Below are positions 36,644 to 47,655 of a stretch of 64,000 nucleotides of DNA, piece by piece. A program made the position numbers and the translations under genes. Within the stretch, counting starts at the first letter, position 1. Each line of letters begins with the position of its first letter. The stretch covers positions 15,002,591 to 15,066,590 of the forward strand of contig OX326957.1 of assembly GCA_946800325.1 (NCBI GenBank), written 5' to 3'. The notes beneath the pieces were generated by a model. The model was not told the DNA's origin. It ran no database searches and worked only from the letters and a program-made list of their open reading frames with translations. The DNA comes from Luzula sylvatica (taxonomy: Eukaryota; Streptophyta; Magnoliopsida; Poales; Juncaceae).

Positions 36644-39074
36644 CTAACTATCATCTCTCGGAGCATTCTGAGTGGAGTCGAAGAACTCGAACTGGTTTCG
36701 AGAAGAACTGGCCCCACTATGACCATATGGATACGTGACATTCATGAAATCCATCATCTCAGTACCTGATGTATACTGAGGGCGAGATGTACATACGTAA
36801 TCCGAGGAAGGTGGCCGGAATACCTCGCTCCATGGGTGGTCTTGTGGTGGTGGCTGAGACTCGTGCTGACATGGATGGTCTTGTGGAGGCGGTGGTGAAG
36901 GCGGATTAAGAACATTGCCATATTCGTTATTCAAAGCCAATGTCTCGAGTAGCAAAGACATCCTATTCGCCATCTGATCCAACGTGAGTCCGGCAGAACA
37001 ATTACTGCCACAAGGCGAATTCTGTCTAGCTCGATGGATATCTAAGCGGAGTTCCTCCACCTGAAAGTTAGGAAAGTTAAATTGAATGTATATATAATAT
37101 AGAAATAATTGTATCATACCATGGATCGCAAGACCGGTCCAGTAGCTCGAAACCTCGCGTTAGGTGGATCCACATAGTTCAAAATCCACCGTCGCGTAAT
37201 TCTCCAAAACCAAGCCATATAATCTTGTACAAGTTCCAAAAATTTAACATCTTACAAATGTCTAATATAATTATTAATTAAAATCATACCTCCCTAGTGA
37301 ATTGGCCACTCAATACCGTGGTATCCTCCTCCACAAGTGACTGATGTCTAGAATCCCACATCCCCAAAAACGGAGTAATCTGAGCAGTAGTAAGGTTTGC
37401 ACGTCGAGCCATAATAGGATTCGGAGGGATATGCTGTCGAAATCCGAACTGCATGAGGACCCTATCGGGTAGGTGCATCTCGACGATACCGCCAAATATG
37501 AGCGGTACCTTCGCTAGCCAGAGATGAGAAGCCACAAAACACTGTTGTGGCAGGAAACGTGTGAAATCATGTGTGTATGGAGTCCATACGACCTACGAAG
37601 ATCAAAATTAAGGTTTATTTTATAACAAATATAAGGTAAGGTAAGAGTTATGGGTTATTTAATAAATAAGTGAATACCTTCTGACACGTGAGCTGATCCA
37701 ACTGGTCGATATAATACTTCACATATGTTCCTTTGTTTGACCCAGCAAATGTGCGCGCACCAATGTAATAATTCATTAACGGAGTCCCGTTAATTGACCC
37801 AGGAGCTGTCATATCAGGCGAGCCAATACCAAAATGGAACCAAGCCCAAACCTATCAAAAATGACACAATAAAAATATGATAAGACTAATGAATAAAAAT
37901 CGAACGAAATAAAAAAAATATTATACCTGCACAAGTGAATACCAACCATAAGCTCTTTTGGCGCCGACCTTGCATGCAGTTCCCAACGATCTATACATGT
38001 AACCAAGTACGGATAACTAATTTCCATATGATATCTGGAATAAACTAAATCCTTTATCTGAATCGGATTGAGAGTTAAATCTTCGCGTAAAGAAGGCAGA
38101 ATAAAACTACATATGTGATGGGCATTTAGTTGGCGATTCTGAGAGGCAACACTAGAATTAACGCACTGGTGTCCTCCTGTGAATTTACTGATTTTCCAAT
38201 ATGCATCCTTTTTCGAAATTATTGCACGAAGCCTCCACGGGCAATCGTCTTTAACGCAACATATCTGGTATTCGCTTTTCGTACTTCTCTGCACACGAAA
38301 CTCCACGTAATTCTTTATCGACCATTCAGTAATTTCATGTTTCAATCCATCCTTCGTTGCAAACATAAGTCCAAGCCATGATTTGTCACTGGGCAAATCA
38401 TTTCTCTGATTTGTTTCCTCACCTCCATCATCAGCTATCATTGAATCGATCCATTCATCATCTCTACATATATAAGGCATTTCTTCTGTCATGTTCATTG
38501 AATTTAACCATTCTCCTTCTACACTCGATGCATGCACCACATCATCAATATCAATTTCTCCTACACTTTGTTCACTACAATATTCCTCTACTTGTTCTTC
38601 TTGTTCTTCTCCATTATCATCATATTCTTCTTGTTCTTCTTCATTATTATTATGTTGTGATGATCCTATCTGACCGGAATGATATCTGGAATCATAACCC
38701 GAATCTGAAGAATGACCCGCACAATTATATCCAAAAGGAACATTACTTTGGTATGGATTATATTTCGGCCTTGTCTCAATAAACAATTGTTTATAAGTTC
38801 CAGTATTGATTTGCATCATCATTATGAGACTTGAATCCCCATTTATTTCGACAACATCCCAAATTCCTAATTGAATTGGCCAATTTGTTTTCAGAATCAA
38901 ATCATACATTTCACGATTGATTTGGGTGTTATTGTAAACTAAATTTACTAAATCCTGAAATGAACTTCCATAAGGCAAATTCATTAACATATTTCGACCA
39001 CCTTCGTAACGGGATATACTATCGACAACCCTATTGATATACCCGTCCCAATAAATCACGAAGGACGCTTCCAT
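36644..39074 (-). pseudogene. MuDR transposase N-terminus joined to plant mobile domain
   Basis: The start is MEASFVIYWDG at 39074 (upstream codons have no ATG). The frame to about 38010 holds the MULE N-terminal region and the MuDR domain (FATKDGLKHEITEWSIKN, CCVKDDCPWRLRA, GGHQCVN). The DDE catalytic domain expected next is absent. Instead, from about 38010 another frame gives a plant mobile domain (aminotransferase-like/PP7-long-form type): YRSLGTACKVGAKRAYG, VWAWFHFG, KGTYVKYYIDQLD, VVWTPYTHDF, LAKVPLIFGGIVEMHLPDR, QFGFRQHIP and DYMAWFWRITRRW, ending at 36644. Introns near 37852-37926, 37593-37677 and 37061-37119 have GT-AG borders; the one near 37224-37289 is unclear. The two halves are out of frame, so this is a deletion fusion that probably makes no transposase. 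Confidence 0.82.
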
Positions 39075-39119
39075 ATGGTCACTGCGTTTTGTGTTCAACA
39101 ATTAAAGCATTTCAAATTC

Positions 39120-39600
39120 AATATTTATTTTTTCTAAATGGATCATAATTCATAAATCATAATTCCTAAAGCCTTAATGGATCCTAATTCATAAATCATA
39201 AATGGATATTTCTAAATGGATCCTAAAACCTATATCATAAATGGATCCTAATTCCTAAATGGATCCTAAAACCTTAATGGATCCTAATTCATAAATCCTA
39301 AATGGATCATAATTTCTAAATGGATCCTAATTCCTAAATGGATCCTAAAACCTTAATGGATCCTAATTCATAAATCCTAAATGGATCATAATTTCTAAAT
39401 GGATCCTAAAACCTAAATCATAAATGGATCATAATTCCTAAATGGATCATATTTCCTAAATGGATCCTAAATCCGAAAGCCTTAATGGATCCTAAATCCT
39501 AAGTGGATCCTAAATCCTAAGTGGATCTTATATCATAAATCATAAATCCTAAATGGATCCGAAATTCTAAATGGATTCTAAATCGTAAATCCTAAATCGT
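39120..39600. repeat. Minisatellite of AAATGGATCCTAA units
   Basis: Imperfect tandem units near 13-20 bp built from AAATGGATCCTAA and CATAAATCCTAA fill the interval upstream of the MULE ORF. No coding potential. Confidence 0.85.
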
Positions 39601-39910
39601 ACTCTATATTAAAAGAATAATTTACCTTTCGTTCCGACAAAATATCTCGATTATCAAACAAGGATCCTAGCCGTTTAATTCGATTTTTCGCACAAATCGG
39701 TCCTAACAAACAAAAATCGAAACATACACTAGTTATATAACAGTTTATACTCTATTTTCAGAAGATTTCGAACACAAAATAAACAAAAAAAAACTAAATT
39801 TACCTCAAATCGCCGAGAGAGAGAGAGAGTTTGGCTGTGGCTGGTAGGAGAGAAATGGGGAGAGGAGGAGGGAGAGAGAAGAAACAGCGGCGTAAAGGTG
39901 TAGGAAATGT

Positions 39911-40168
39911 GGCGGAGTTTGTAAGTCCGCCAATTACTGCATGGCGGAGTTACAGATGCTGCCAATCTCTACAGTGGCGGAGTTACCAATTCCGCCAAAT
40001 ATTAATCTCTCTTAATTCCCGATGTCTGATTAATTACATTAATTGTTGCCATTTTTAAATTTTGGCGGAGTTACAAACTCCGTCATTGTGTATTTTCGGA
40101 ATTATCCAAAAAAGTTGTGTATTTTCGGAATAAACTTAAAAAAGTTGTGTGAATAGTGAATTTTTCCT
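39911..40168 (-). repeat. MULE right TIR with palindromes
   Basis: Inverted copy of the left TIR, with the same palindromes at 39943, 39976 and 40064 and one more at 39911. It ends GTGAATTTTTCCT. Confidence 0.88.
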
Positions 40169-40489
40169 ATAATAGTTTCAATTCAGATTTCCATTAAAAA
40201 GAAGAGAAAAGTTCCAGTATTCTACAAACATTCCACGAAGATAATTTCAAAGCAATGGGATCCCATTTTGTCCATGTGGACCATTTTACTATTTTAACCT
40301 TGTAAAATCACAATATATCATATCCAACCCTCAAAATTGACAAATATGAAATATCTGACATTTTCATTGAGTGGGATAGTATATAATAATTCTTAGAACT
40401 CTGGGGGGGTATATGAAAAGTTGTGTAAGGATAAACAAAGATAAATTTTACTTTAATGACCCTACTTTATTCTTTAATCTCTATTCTTT

Positions 40490-40530
40490 ACTCTTTCTCT
40501 CTCTCTCTTCTCTCTCCTCTCTCCTCCGAC
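40490..40530 (+). promoter_or_regulatory. CT-rich core promoter of MED19
   Basis: A long TCTCTC/CTCTCC patch just before the inferred leader is the plant Y-patch promoter type. No strong TATA box is seen, as is common for housekeeping genes. Confidence 0.5.
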
Positions 40531-40654
40531 GAGTGTGGTTCTACTTCTACAGAGTGCCTTGATCCCAATTTCCGAGCTAGGGTTTTTTCAGGAATCTTCA
40601 ATTCGTCCCAATTTCAGCTCATTTTGGCCCAATTCTTCGTCAATTCTTCTTCAG

Positions 40655-40900
40655 GTAAGCATTCCGCTCTTCAATTTCGTGAATTTATGCTTCTGGTTAG
40701 TTCATTGTGGAAAATCACGAGAGAAAGCGAAACTAGCCAAATTGGTTCTAATCAAGACAAATTTTACTTCAAGTAACTTCCTTTTGTATGGTTATTCACC
40801 ACACACTATTAATTATGCTCCAAATTAGTAATTGGTTAACATCACCACTTATATTACCTTCCAAATATACTTAAATTTCTCTCTTTTCACTTGCTCCCAG
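40655..40900 (+). other. 5' UTR intron of MED19
   Basis: CAG/GTAAGC at 40654-40660 and a pyrimidine-rich TTGCTCCCAG ending at 40900 fit a leader intron of 246 bp. Confidence 0.6.
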
Positions 40901-40906
40901 AATAAA

Positions 40907-40933
40907 ATGAGCAACACCATTAAAACGAAATGA
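40907..40933 (+). promoter_or_regulatory. uORF of MED19, 8 codons
   Basis: ATG at 40907 opens MSNTIKTK and stops with TGA at 40931-40933, only four bases before the MED19 start at 40938. A ribosome translating it would have to reinitiate almost at once, so it could lower MED19 translation. Confidence 0.6.
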
Positions 40934-40937
40934 TTTG

Positions 40938-41776
40938 ATGGATCCAGAAGGAAGGAAATTTGGAGTAGGTAACAAACAAACAAACAAACTTCTTTATTTT
41001 TCCACATTTCAATTTCTTTCATTTCCCTAACTTATTAGGCTTTTCTTAATTTTTCAACTTACAAGGGCCTCGAGAGCTTAACGGCGCAGTAGATTTGATA
41101 AACCACTTCAGACTCGCCCCTCACCATGAATTTTTCTGCAAAAGACCCTTACCTTTAGCTATTTCCGACACTCACTATCTTCACAATGTCGTTGGCGATA
41201 CCGAAATCAGGTACATAAAGACAAAATACTTGTCTGACGAGTGCTTGTCTGACGAGTTTGTTGGAATTTAACAGAAAAGGGGAAGGAATGGAGCTGGACC
41301 AGCTATTAAGAGAGGATCCGACTCGACTGAGAGAAACTACGAGTACGAGTCGGATCAGACCGTTTGATTTGGAGACGTTGGGTCAAGCATTTCAATTGCG
41401 CGAGTCCTCCCCAATCGATCTCCCTTCTGGCGAGAAGGGGTTGGCCACGATTTCGGGGAAGTCGAAGAGTGAGAGTAAGGACAAGGAGAAGAAGCACAAG
41501 AAACACAAGGAGAGAGAAAGTAAAGATAAGGAGCATAAAAAGCATAAACATCGGCATAGAGAGAAAGATAAAAGTAAAGATAAGGATAGAGAGAGAAAGA
41601 AGGAGAAGGAGAAGGAGAAGAGTAGCCATCACAAGAGGAAGCACGAAGGATTTGAGGATTCCGCGGAAAATCACAAGCACAAGAAGAGTAAAGGTATTTA
41701 TTTAATTTATTTAATTTATTGAATTGTTTAAATTTATATAATTGAGTTTGTTTTGTTGACAGGACAAGAGTTTTGA
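40938..41776 (+). CDS. MED19: Mediator of RNA polymerase II subunit 19
   Basis: Coding exons 40938-40968, 41066-41210, 41275-41693 and 41763-41776 join in frame to 202 codons. The product belongs to the Mediator head module, which links transcription factors to RNA polymerase II in the nucleus. The conserved core is visible: MDPEGRKFG at the start, GPRELNGAVDLI, HHEFFCKRPLP, SDTHYLHNVVGDTEIR, KGEGMELDQL, RIRPFDLETLGQAFQLRE and ESSPIDLPS. The C-terminal third is a Lys/His/Arg-rich tail (KKHKKHKE type) as in plant MED19a, ending KKSKGQEF. Intron 2 is only 64 bp. The start is the conserved first Met; an 8-codon uORF ends just upstream. Length is slightly below the Arabidopsis protein. Confidence 0.95.
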
Positions 41777-42240
41777 GAGGATTTAGCTTAGACGAGATAT
41801 TAATTGATTTTGGACAGTGATTATGAAATTAACTGTGTATATTTAGGATTAATTGTCTGTAAACAAGATTTTAGCTCTGTATTTTAATTTTGTTCCTGTT
41901 GTTTTGTTCTAGGCCTCTAGATATTTTAGCGTGTCGAGATGTTTTTAGTGTGTATTTTTGTGTCTGTATATATGACAAGTTTTTTGCGAACTATGTTTTA
42001 TTTATTTTTAGTTTTTTAAATGGGTTTAACCTTGTACACATTTTTTTTGATGTTTTTCGATACTTAAACAATGAGGATGTAAATTGTAGTTTTTTTTAAC
42101 TAATTAGAATTAGAATATTTAATCCTCTACCAAACTTAATATATTTAAATAAACAAGATAATATTTTTCAAATACATTTCCGACGGGCCAAGCAAAATAC
42201 ATTTCATCTTCTCAAAACAGATTTAAAACATTTAAAAATT
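41777..42240. other. 3' flank of MED19
   Basis: AT-rich with T runs; the MED19 3' UTR should lie here. No other gene is seen. Confidence 0.55.
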
Positions 42241-43050
42241 ATTAATCTTCGTTCGAACGGAATATATAGTTTACATAAGGGTTAATATGAACGGACTAAA
42301 AACATATAGTTTACACTTGAGCGTTACGGGCGGAATTAAGTATTTTCAAAAACAAAATAATTTTCATTGTTCAAACGGATCAAAAATTAATTACAAATAT
42401 TTCACTTGAAGCGGAACTTTATATCGTTTGAACGCATTCCTTGATTTTTAGTCAATCTAGATGATGGCTAATTATTATTTTCCACAAAGACCAACCATTC
42501 GAACGAACTGATTTAGTTTACACTTGACCAACCATTACTTGAAGCGGAATTAAGTATTTACTTGAAGCGGAACTTTATATCGTTTGCGTTACGGGCGGTA
42601 GGTGACATATTCTAAATTTAGTTTTAGTCCTTCTTTCGCTATAAATAGGGACAATTGAAAAGTGTGGCCAATTGAAAGTGATATTGTAATTTGTAATAGG
42701 TCATCATATCCAAAGTTAGAGAAATTAAATAGTTTGTATTAGACTAAGAAAAACTTGTGTAAAAGGTGGAAAGAGATCAAGTTAAGACCATTGATATCGT
42801 CGTTGAGTTGTAAAACGATATCAACCCTATTGTAAGTTTTTTTCATAATGGATGTACATAAGAGATTTCACATCCATAACCGCTAGCAAGTACAAGAGTA
42901 GTTAAAATTCATCACAACTACCTCGTCAAACTTGTAATATATTTGGGTGTTTGTGTTCTCATTTCGTACACTAGTTCCTCTCTTTATCGTTTAATTTTAT
43001 TACTCGGGTTTTTATTCGATTTTCTTTTACTTAGTACGCTTCCGAAATAA
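42241..43050 (+). repeat. LTR-like repeat copy 1 with CGTTCGAACG-type words
   Basis: CGTTCGAACGG, GTTCAAACGG, CGTTTGAACGC and CATTCGAACGAAC words precede a TATA box (CTATAAATAGG near 42640). The segment TTGATTTTTAGTCAATCTAG near 42440 has a counterpart near 57228. The layout (motif-rich upstream part, TATA, short leader) resembles an LTR, but no partner LTR or ORF is seen. Confidence 0.55.
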
Positions 43051-43790
43051 ATAAAAAAGACCAAAAAAAAATTTTATCTCTCGAAAAAATGTATGATTAA
43101 TATATTTACCTTCAAATCCTTATAAAAAATATAGAAAATGGTTATCGATAATTATCGACGCCAACGATACAAAATATACCAAAGAAACCGACAAAAATAT
43201 AACCTTAGATATTATTGCTTAAATATTTATACTTACTTAGGTTCTTACCTCTTTGGCCGGTGTCACTTACGGTTGTGTTAATTTCCATAAAACGTGAAGA
43301 GCCCTTCTGGATATATTCGACTTAAAACAATCAAATGAATACATATTTTGTGTTTAAAATTATCTAAAATTAGAATATTTGTGTTTAAAGATTAAATAGT
43401 CACTTAAAAGATTTCTTTTATAATAATACTGTTTTAATAATATAACATTTGAGATGTAATATATTTTAGTTTTTTAAATAAGACGTTGGAGGTATCGGTC
43501 GAGTAACGATAGGGACACATTAACCGACTATAAATTTGATAAAAATATATAAGTTTGTATTTGGTTTATGATACATATTTAATTATTAATGTCACAAACT
43601 TATTATATATTTGTGTTAAATTTATGATCGATTTATGTGTCCTTATTATTATTCGGTATTGGTCCCATAGACCGAATATATTAATTTTTCAAATTTAACT
43701 AAAAACTAGTATATTTTTGTAACTATCCATTTAAACATGTATAAATATAAATTTAAAAAAATTCCATCTTCTTGATATCAAAATACATGT
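43051..43790. other. AT-rich intergenic DNA
   Basis: No gene or clear repeat was found on either strand. Confidence 0.5.
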
Positions 43791-43819
43791 CCCCACAATA
43801 TATCACCTTCCGCTTGAAT

Positions 43820-44390
43820 ACCTGAAACCGAACCGAAACCGAATGATCCGAATCCGAAATGAATCCAAAGCCGAATGATCCGAAACTCGAACGACTCGAA
43901 ACCCGACGAACCCGAAACCCGAATACATGAATGATTTGAAACCCGAACTAACCCGAAACTCACGTCCCGAATCACCCAAAATTAATATATTATTGCTAAA
44001 ATGTCTCGAAATCAATAAGATAAAACCCGAATGATCCGAAAACTAAATTTTCGAAAAACGGAACGATTGGAAATCAAATGTTGCGAAATACGAATGACCA
44101 AAAAATCGAAATAACCCGGACCCGAATGATCCGAAAACCGAAACGATCCGGAACCGAATGACCCGAAAAACGAAATCACCCGGAACCGAATAACCCGAAA
44201 ATCGAAACCACCCAGAACCGAATGACCCGAAAACCGAAAGAATCCGAACCCGAACCCGAACTACCCGCGACCCGAGCGATCCGCGACCAAAACGACCCGA
44301 TGACCCAAACGACTCGCAAACTAAAACGATCGTCCAAACCTGAAATGATCCGATCCGAACCCGCGAACCTGACCTGACCCGCCCGATTTC
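43820..44390. repeat. Tandem ACCCGAATGATCCGAAA repeats
   Basis: More than 20 imperfect units of about 17-19 bp (CCGAATGATCCGAAACCC and variants). ORFs across them on the minus strand (GFGSFGFGS type) are repeat translations. Confidence 0.9.
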
Positions 44391-44676
44391 CACATCTACC
44401 TACGAACCAACCACCGAAAGTATGCTATAAATACAGGAAAAATATAGTTGGTCCTCCAAACTCATCTCAATATCTTTGATGAGGTGACAAAAAAAATTGT
44501 TAATTGGGTTGATTAGTCTCTCTAGTTGACTCAATTAAATATTAATTGACACGTTTAATTGACAAGTAAATAATTTATAATATGTTAATATTAATACATG
44601 TTAGTTGACGTGTCACTTTAAATAAATGATTAATTAAATCGCTAATTGAATCAACTTTTTTTTTTGAAAGGAACCT

Positions 44677-44695
44677 AGAGCACGAAACGTGCTCT
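44677..44695 (-). other. Stem-loop near LINE 3' end
   Basis: AGAGCACG and CGTGCTCT pair perfectly over 8 bp with a 3-base loop, about a dozen bases before the A tail. 3' stem-loops are recognition sites for the reverse transcriptase in several LINE families. Confidence 0.6.
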
Positions 44696-45631
44696 TGTGA
44701 TTCTTTATTTATTAATATTCTAATTCTTTTACATCGGTTAGGAGGACCAAGAGTAGGTTCCACCGAGTACATTTTATATTTAGTTAACCTATTACAACTA
44801 CTAAAAGCTAATCCAATCCCATTTTCCAAAAAATTATCAAATCTTTGATTTTCTTTCTTAGTAGTATTGGAATTTTTGCTTTCATGCTTGAATATTCGGT
44901 TATTCCTCTCTTTTCAGATTGACCAATTTGTTGCGGCCCATTTTCTTGTCCGGTTGTCGAAATTGGCCATAATATTTGTATTTTTTTTGTTTATGTATTT
45001 AGTTGCTCCCAAATCTCCATTGTCGTTAACGTTGTTCGATTGGGTATCTTTAGATCGATCTCTTTGTAACACTCTCTCTCGTAAATACACATTTTGCAAA
45101 TAAATGGTCCACACACTCAGGTTCCTCTCCGCAAAGTGGACATGCAATTGGGCGGCTCCACCCCCTCTTCTCTTAAGTTTTCTTGAGTACGAATTTTTAT
45201 TGTTGAGCATTAACCATATTAATAGATTTATCTTGAGGGGTATTTTGAGTTTGGAAAGTTGTGTTGTCCAAGATATTATAATCCCAGGATTTTTTAGAAA
45301 GTTGTATGTTTCCTTTGCATCGTATTTTACAATTACTTGATTTTGGTACGGTGTCCGGAGGTGATCTTATAGATGGATATGAGTTTGTTTAAATCTTTGA
45401 TGAAGTATGATTGGACTTGTGATGGAATTGCATTGAATTGTTCGGAATTGTTGATTTCGTAAATATATTGTAAGGAATGCGTCCATAATGCATTTCTTTC
45501 AAAATCTAATTTAAATTGATGAGTAAGCATTTGTTTTGTGTTTCGATAATCATAATTCCTATTCTGCCATGTTTTTTCGGTAAGGTCATTTTGTCCCATT
45601 TTGCTAGACATTTTCCTCCTGATATTGTATC

Positions 45632-45664
45632 TCCCCCTCCCTTCCCCTCCCTTCCCCTCCCCCC
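45632..45664 (-). other. G-quadruplex-capable tract in LINE fragment
   Basis: The + strand reads CCCCCTCCC followed by repeated TTCCCCTCCC units, so the minus strand has at least five close G3-5 runs with short linkers. Confidence 0.75.
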
Positions 45665-47655
45665 AATAAAATGCTCTTATTAGGGAGTTTATTGTCTTAA
45701 TTAACCATATAGGTAGTAAAAATACTTGCATATAATATGCTGGTAAGGCTTGTAAAACTGCTTTAATGAGAGTGTTTCTCCCTCCTATACTTAGAGTCGC
45801 GCCTTCTTGCCATGTGGTAATTTTTACTTGATTTTATCAATGAGGGGCTTGTATGACAACTTGGTTTTTTGTAAGACAAAGGCAAGCCTAAATAAGCGAT
45901 CGGTAGTGTCTTGGGTATACAATTGAGTATTTTGGTTACATTTGATATTAATTCATGTAGAATTCCGATAGGTACGAATTCTGTTTTTGACCAATTAATT
46001 TCTAATTCAGAGATTTTGGAGAAGTTTTTCAGTACGTGCGTTGATATTTTCAGATTGGAAGTTGTGGCCTCGATGAAGATGAGTGTATCATTCACATATT
46101 GAATTGTTTGAGGTGGCATGATGAACAGTTTATCCATTGTGGACGAGATATTTTTCATTATGATTTGTAACGAATCTCTTGTATATTGAAAAGCATTGCC
46201 GATAACGGGTCCCCTTGCCACAACCCTTTGTGATGTTGGAAGTAAGGACCGTGTACCCCATTTATTTATACACATGATCTTGATGTCAAATGGACATGCG
46301 AGACCCATTTTATCCAATTATCTGGAAACCCTTTTTCTTTGAGAATGTATATTAAAAAGTCCCAAGATATGGAATCAAATGCTTGTTTTGAAGTCAATTT
46401 TGAGAAAAATAGTGGGTATTTTTTTCTTATGGTAGAATGTCAAGATTTTTCGCGTCGCTAACAAACATTCAAGTATTGATCGGCCCTTTTACGAAAATTA
46501 TCTGGCATTTAGATATTATTAGAGGCAGAATAGGTTGCAGCCTATTTGCTAGAACTTTGGTAATAATTTTGATTGGCATAGATATAATATTTATTGGCCT
46601 GAAATCTGTGATTTCTTGGATATCAGTGTAATAACTAATTAGTTAATTTTTGTTAAATCTATTTTGTGGTGGAACAGTTCATTGAACATTACCTAGATTA
46701 CTTCTCTCACTGTGTCCCCGCAAAATTGAAAGAATTCTGCTGCGATACCATCCGGGCCACATGTTTTTCCTTTTTGAAGTCCTTTTATCGCCTGATCAAT
46801 TTATGTTGCTCGAAAAATTGAATCGAACCTCGCTGGAAAGCTAGCTGGTCGGAAATGTTTGGTAGTTTGAGTTTTGTCGGGGATCAGGCTCATTGTCGGT
46901 TATTCGGTTCATTTGTGATTTGTAATAATCTGTAAAGATGTCTCTTATTCTATTTGTGTCAGTTATGAATTCTTCATTCAACATTATTTCATGGATTGTA
47001 TTTTGTTGTTTTTTGGCTGATGCAATTGAATGGAAATACTTAGTATTAATGTCCTTAATTTGTTTCTCAGTATTATTTCTTGTTGAGTTAGAAGTCTGTT
47101 TTCTTCCCATGAATCCAATATCTGGATATAAAATTTGCATCTTTTTAAGAACCTATATGTATTCTTAAATTTTTGTATCAACCATGTTGACAGAGCTTTA
47201 TTTACTGTATTTGGTCTGAGAAGATATTCTTCTATCGAGTTTGATGCTTGTGTAGTTATATTTAATTGTCATGCGTCATTTACGATTTGATTGTGTTCGT
47301 TGTGCATGATCGAATGTAGTTTTGAGTGGGTCCCTCATTAAATTGAAATTTCCAGCAATTATTAGTGGATCCGACACATGTGTCGTTATTTGTTCGAGTT
47401 CGTCGATGTAGTTATTTTTCAAGTCGAATCTTGTGGGGTCGTATGTGTTTATGATAATATAAATCAATTAATAATATTAATCAATTCTATTTTTTTGGTC
47501 ACCGAGGCAGAATATATAAACCCATAAATACAGATACATAATTCAAATCAAACGGAAAAAAAAATGGTAATAGTAAAAAAAAGACACCAATCACCAATCC
47601 GACAGTAACAATTTTATTATTGTACACATATAAAATAATAATAATAATAAATTAC

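Larger units (their letters stand above)
36047..40168 (-). mobile_element. MULE-type DNA transposon with long TIRs
   Basis: About 245 bp at the left end (36047-36291) is the inverted complement of the right end (39943-40168). The ends read AGGAAAAATTCAC and GTGAATTTTTCCT. The element carries a MuDR N-terminal coding region and a plant mobile domain on the minus strand. A clean 9-bp target-site duplication is not visible. Both TIRs hold several copies of a GC-rich palindrome. Confidence 0.88.
44656..47480 (-). mobile_element. Truncated, decayed LINE (L1-type)
   Basis: Read on the minus strand the order is endonuclease end (LIIAGNFNLMRDP, about 47400), the pre-RT block (INTKYFHSIASAKKQQNTI, about 47050), reverse transcriptase (QYVNDTLIF in place of FADD, about 46090; LPIAYLGLPLSYKKP, about 45860) and a zf-RVT finger (CPLCGEEPECVDHLF, about 45130). 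Many frameshifts and stops separate these. The 3' end is an A tail (T run at 44656-44665 on +). The 5' end is lost within the endonuclease. Confidence 0.85.

Noticed and set aside
36038..40177. 9-bp target-site duplication of the MULE
   Set aside because: TTCAAAATA on the left and ATAATAGTT on the right do not match, so no duplication is claimed.
41306..41680. Leu-rich minus-strand ORF
   Set aside because: It is the antisense of the Lys-rich tail of MED19.
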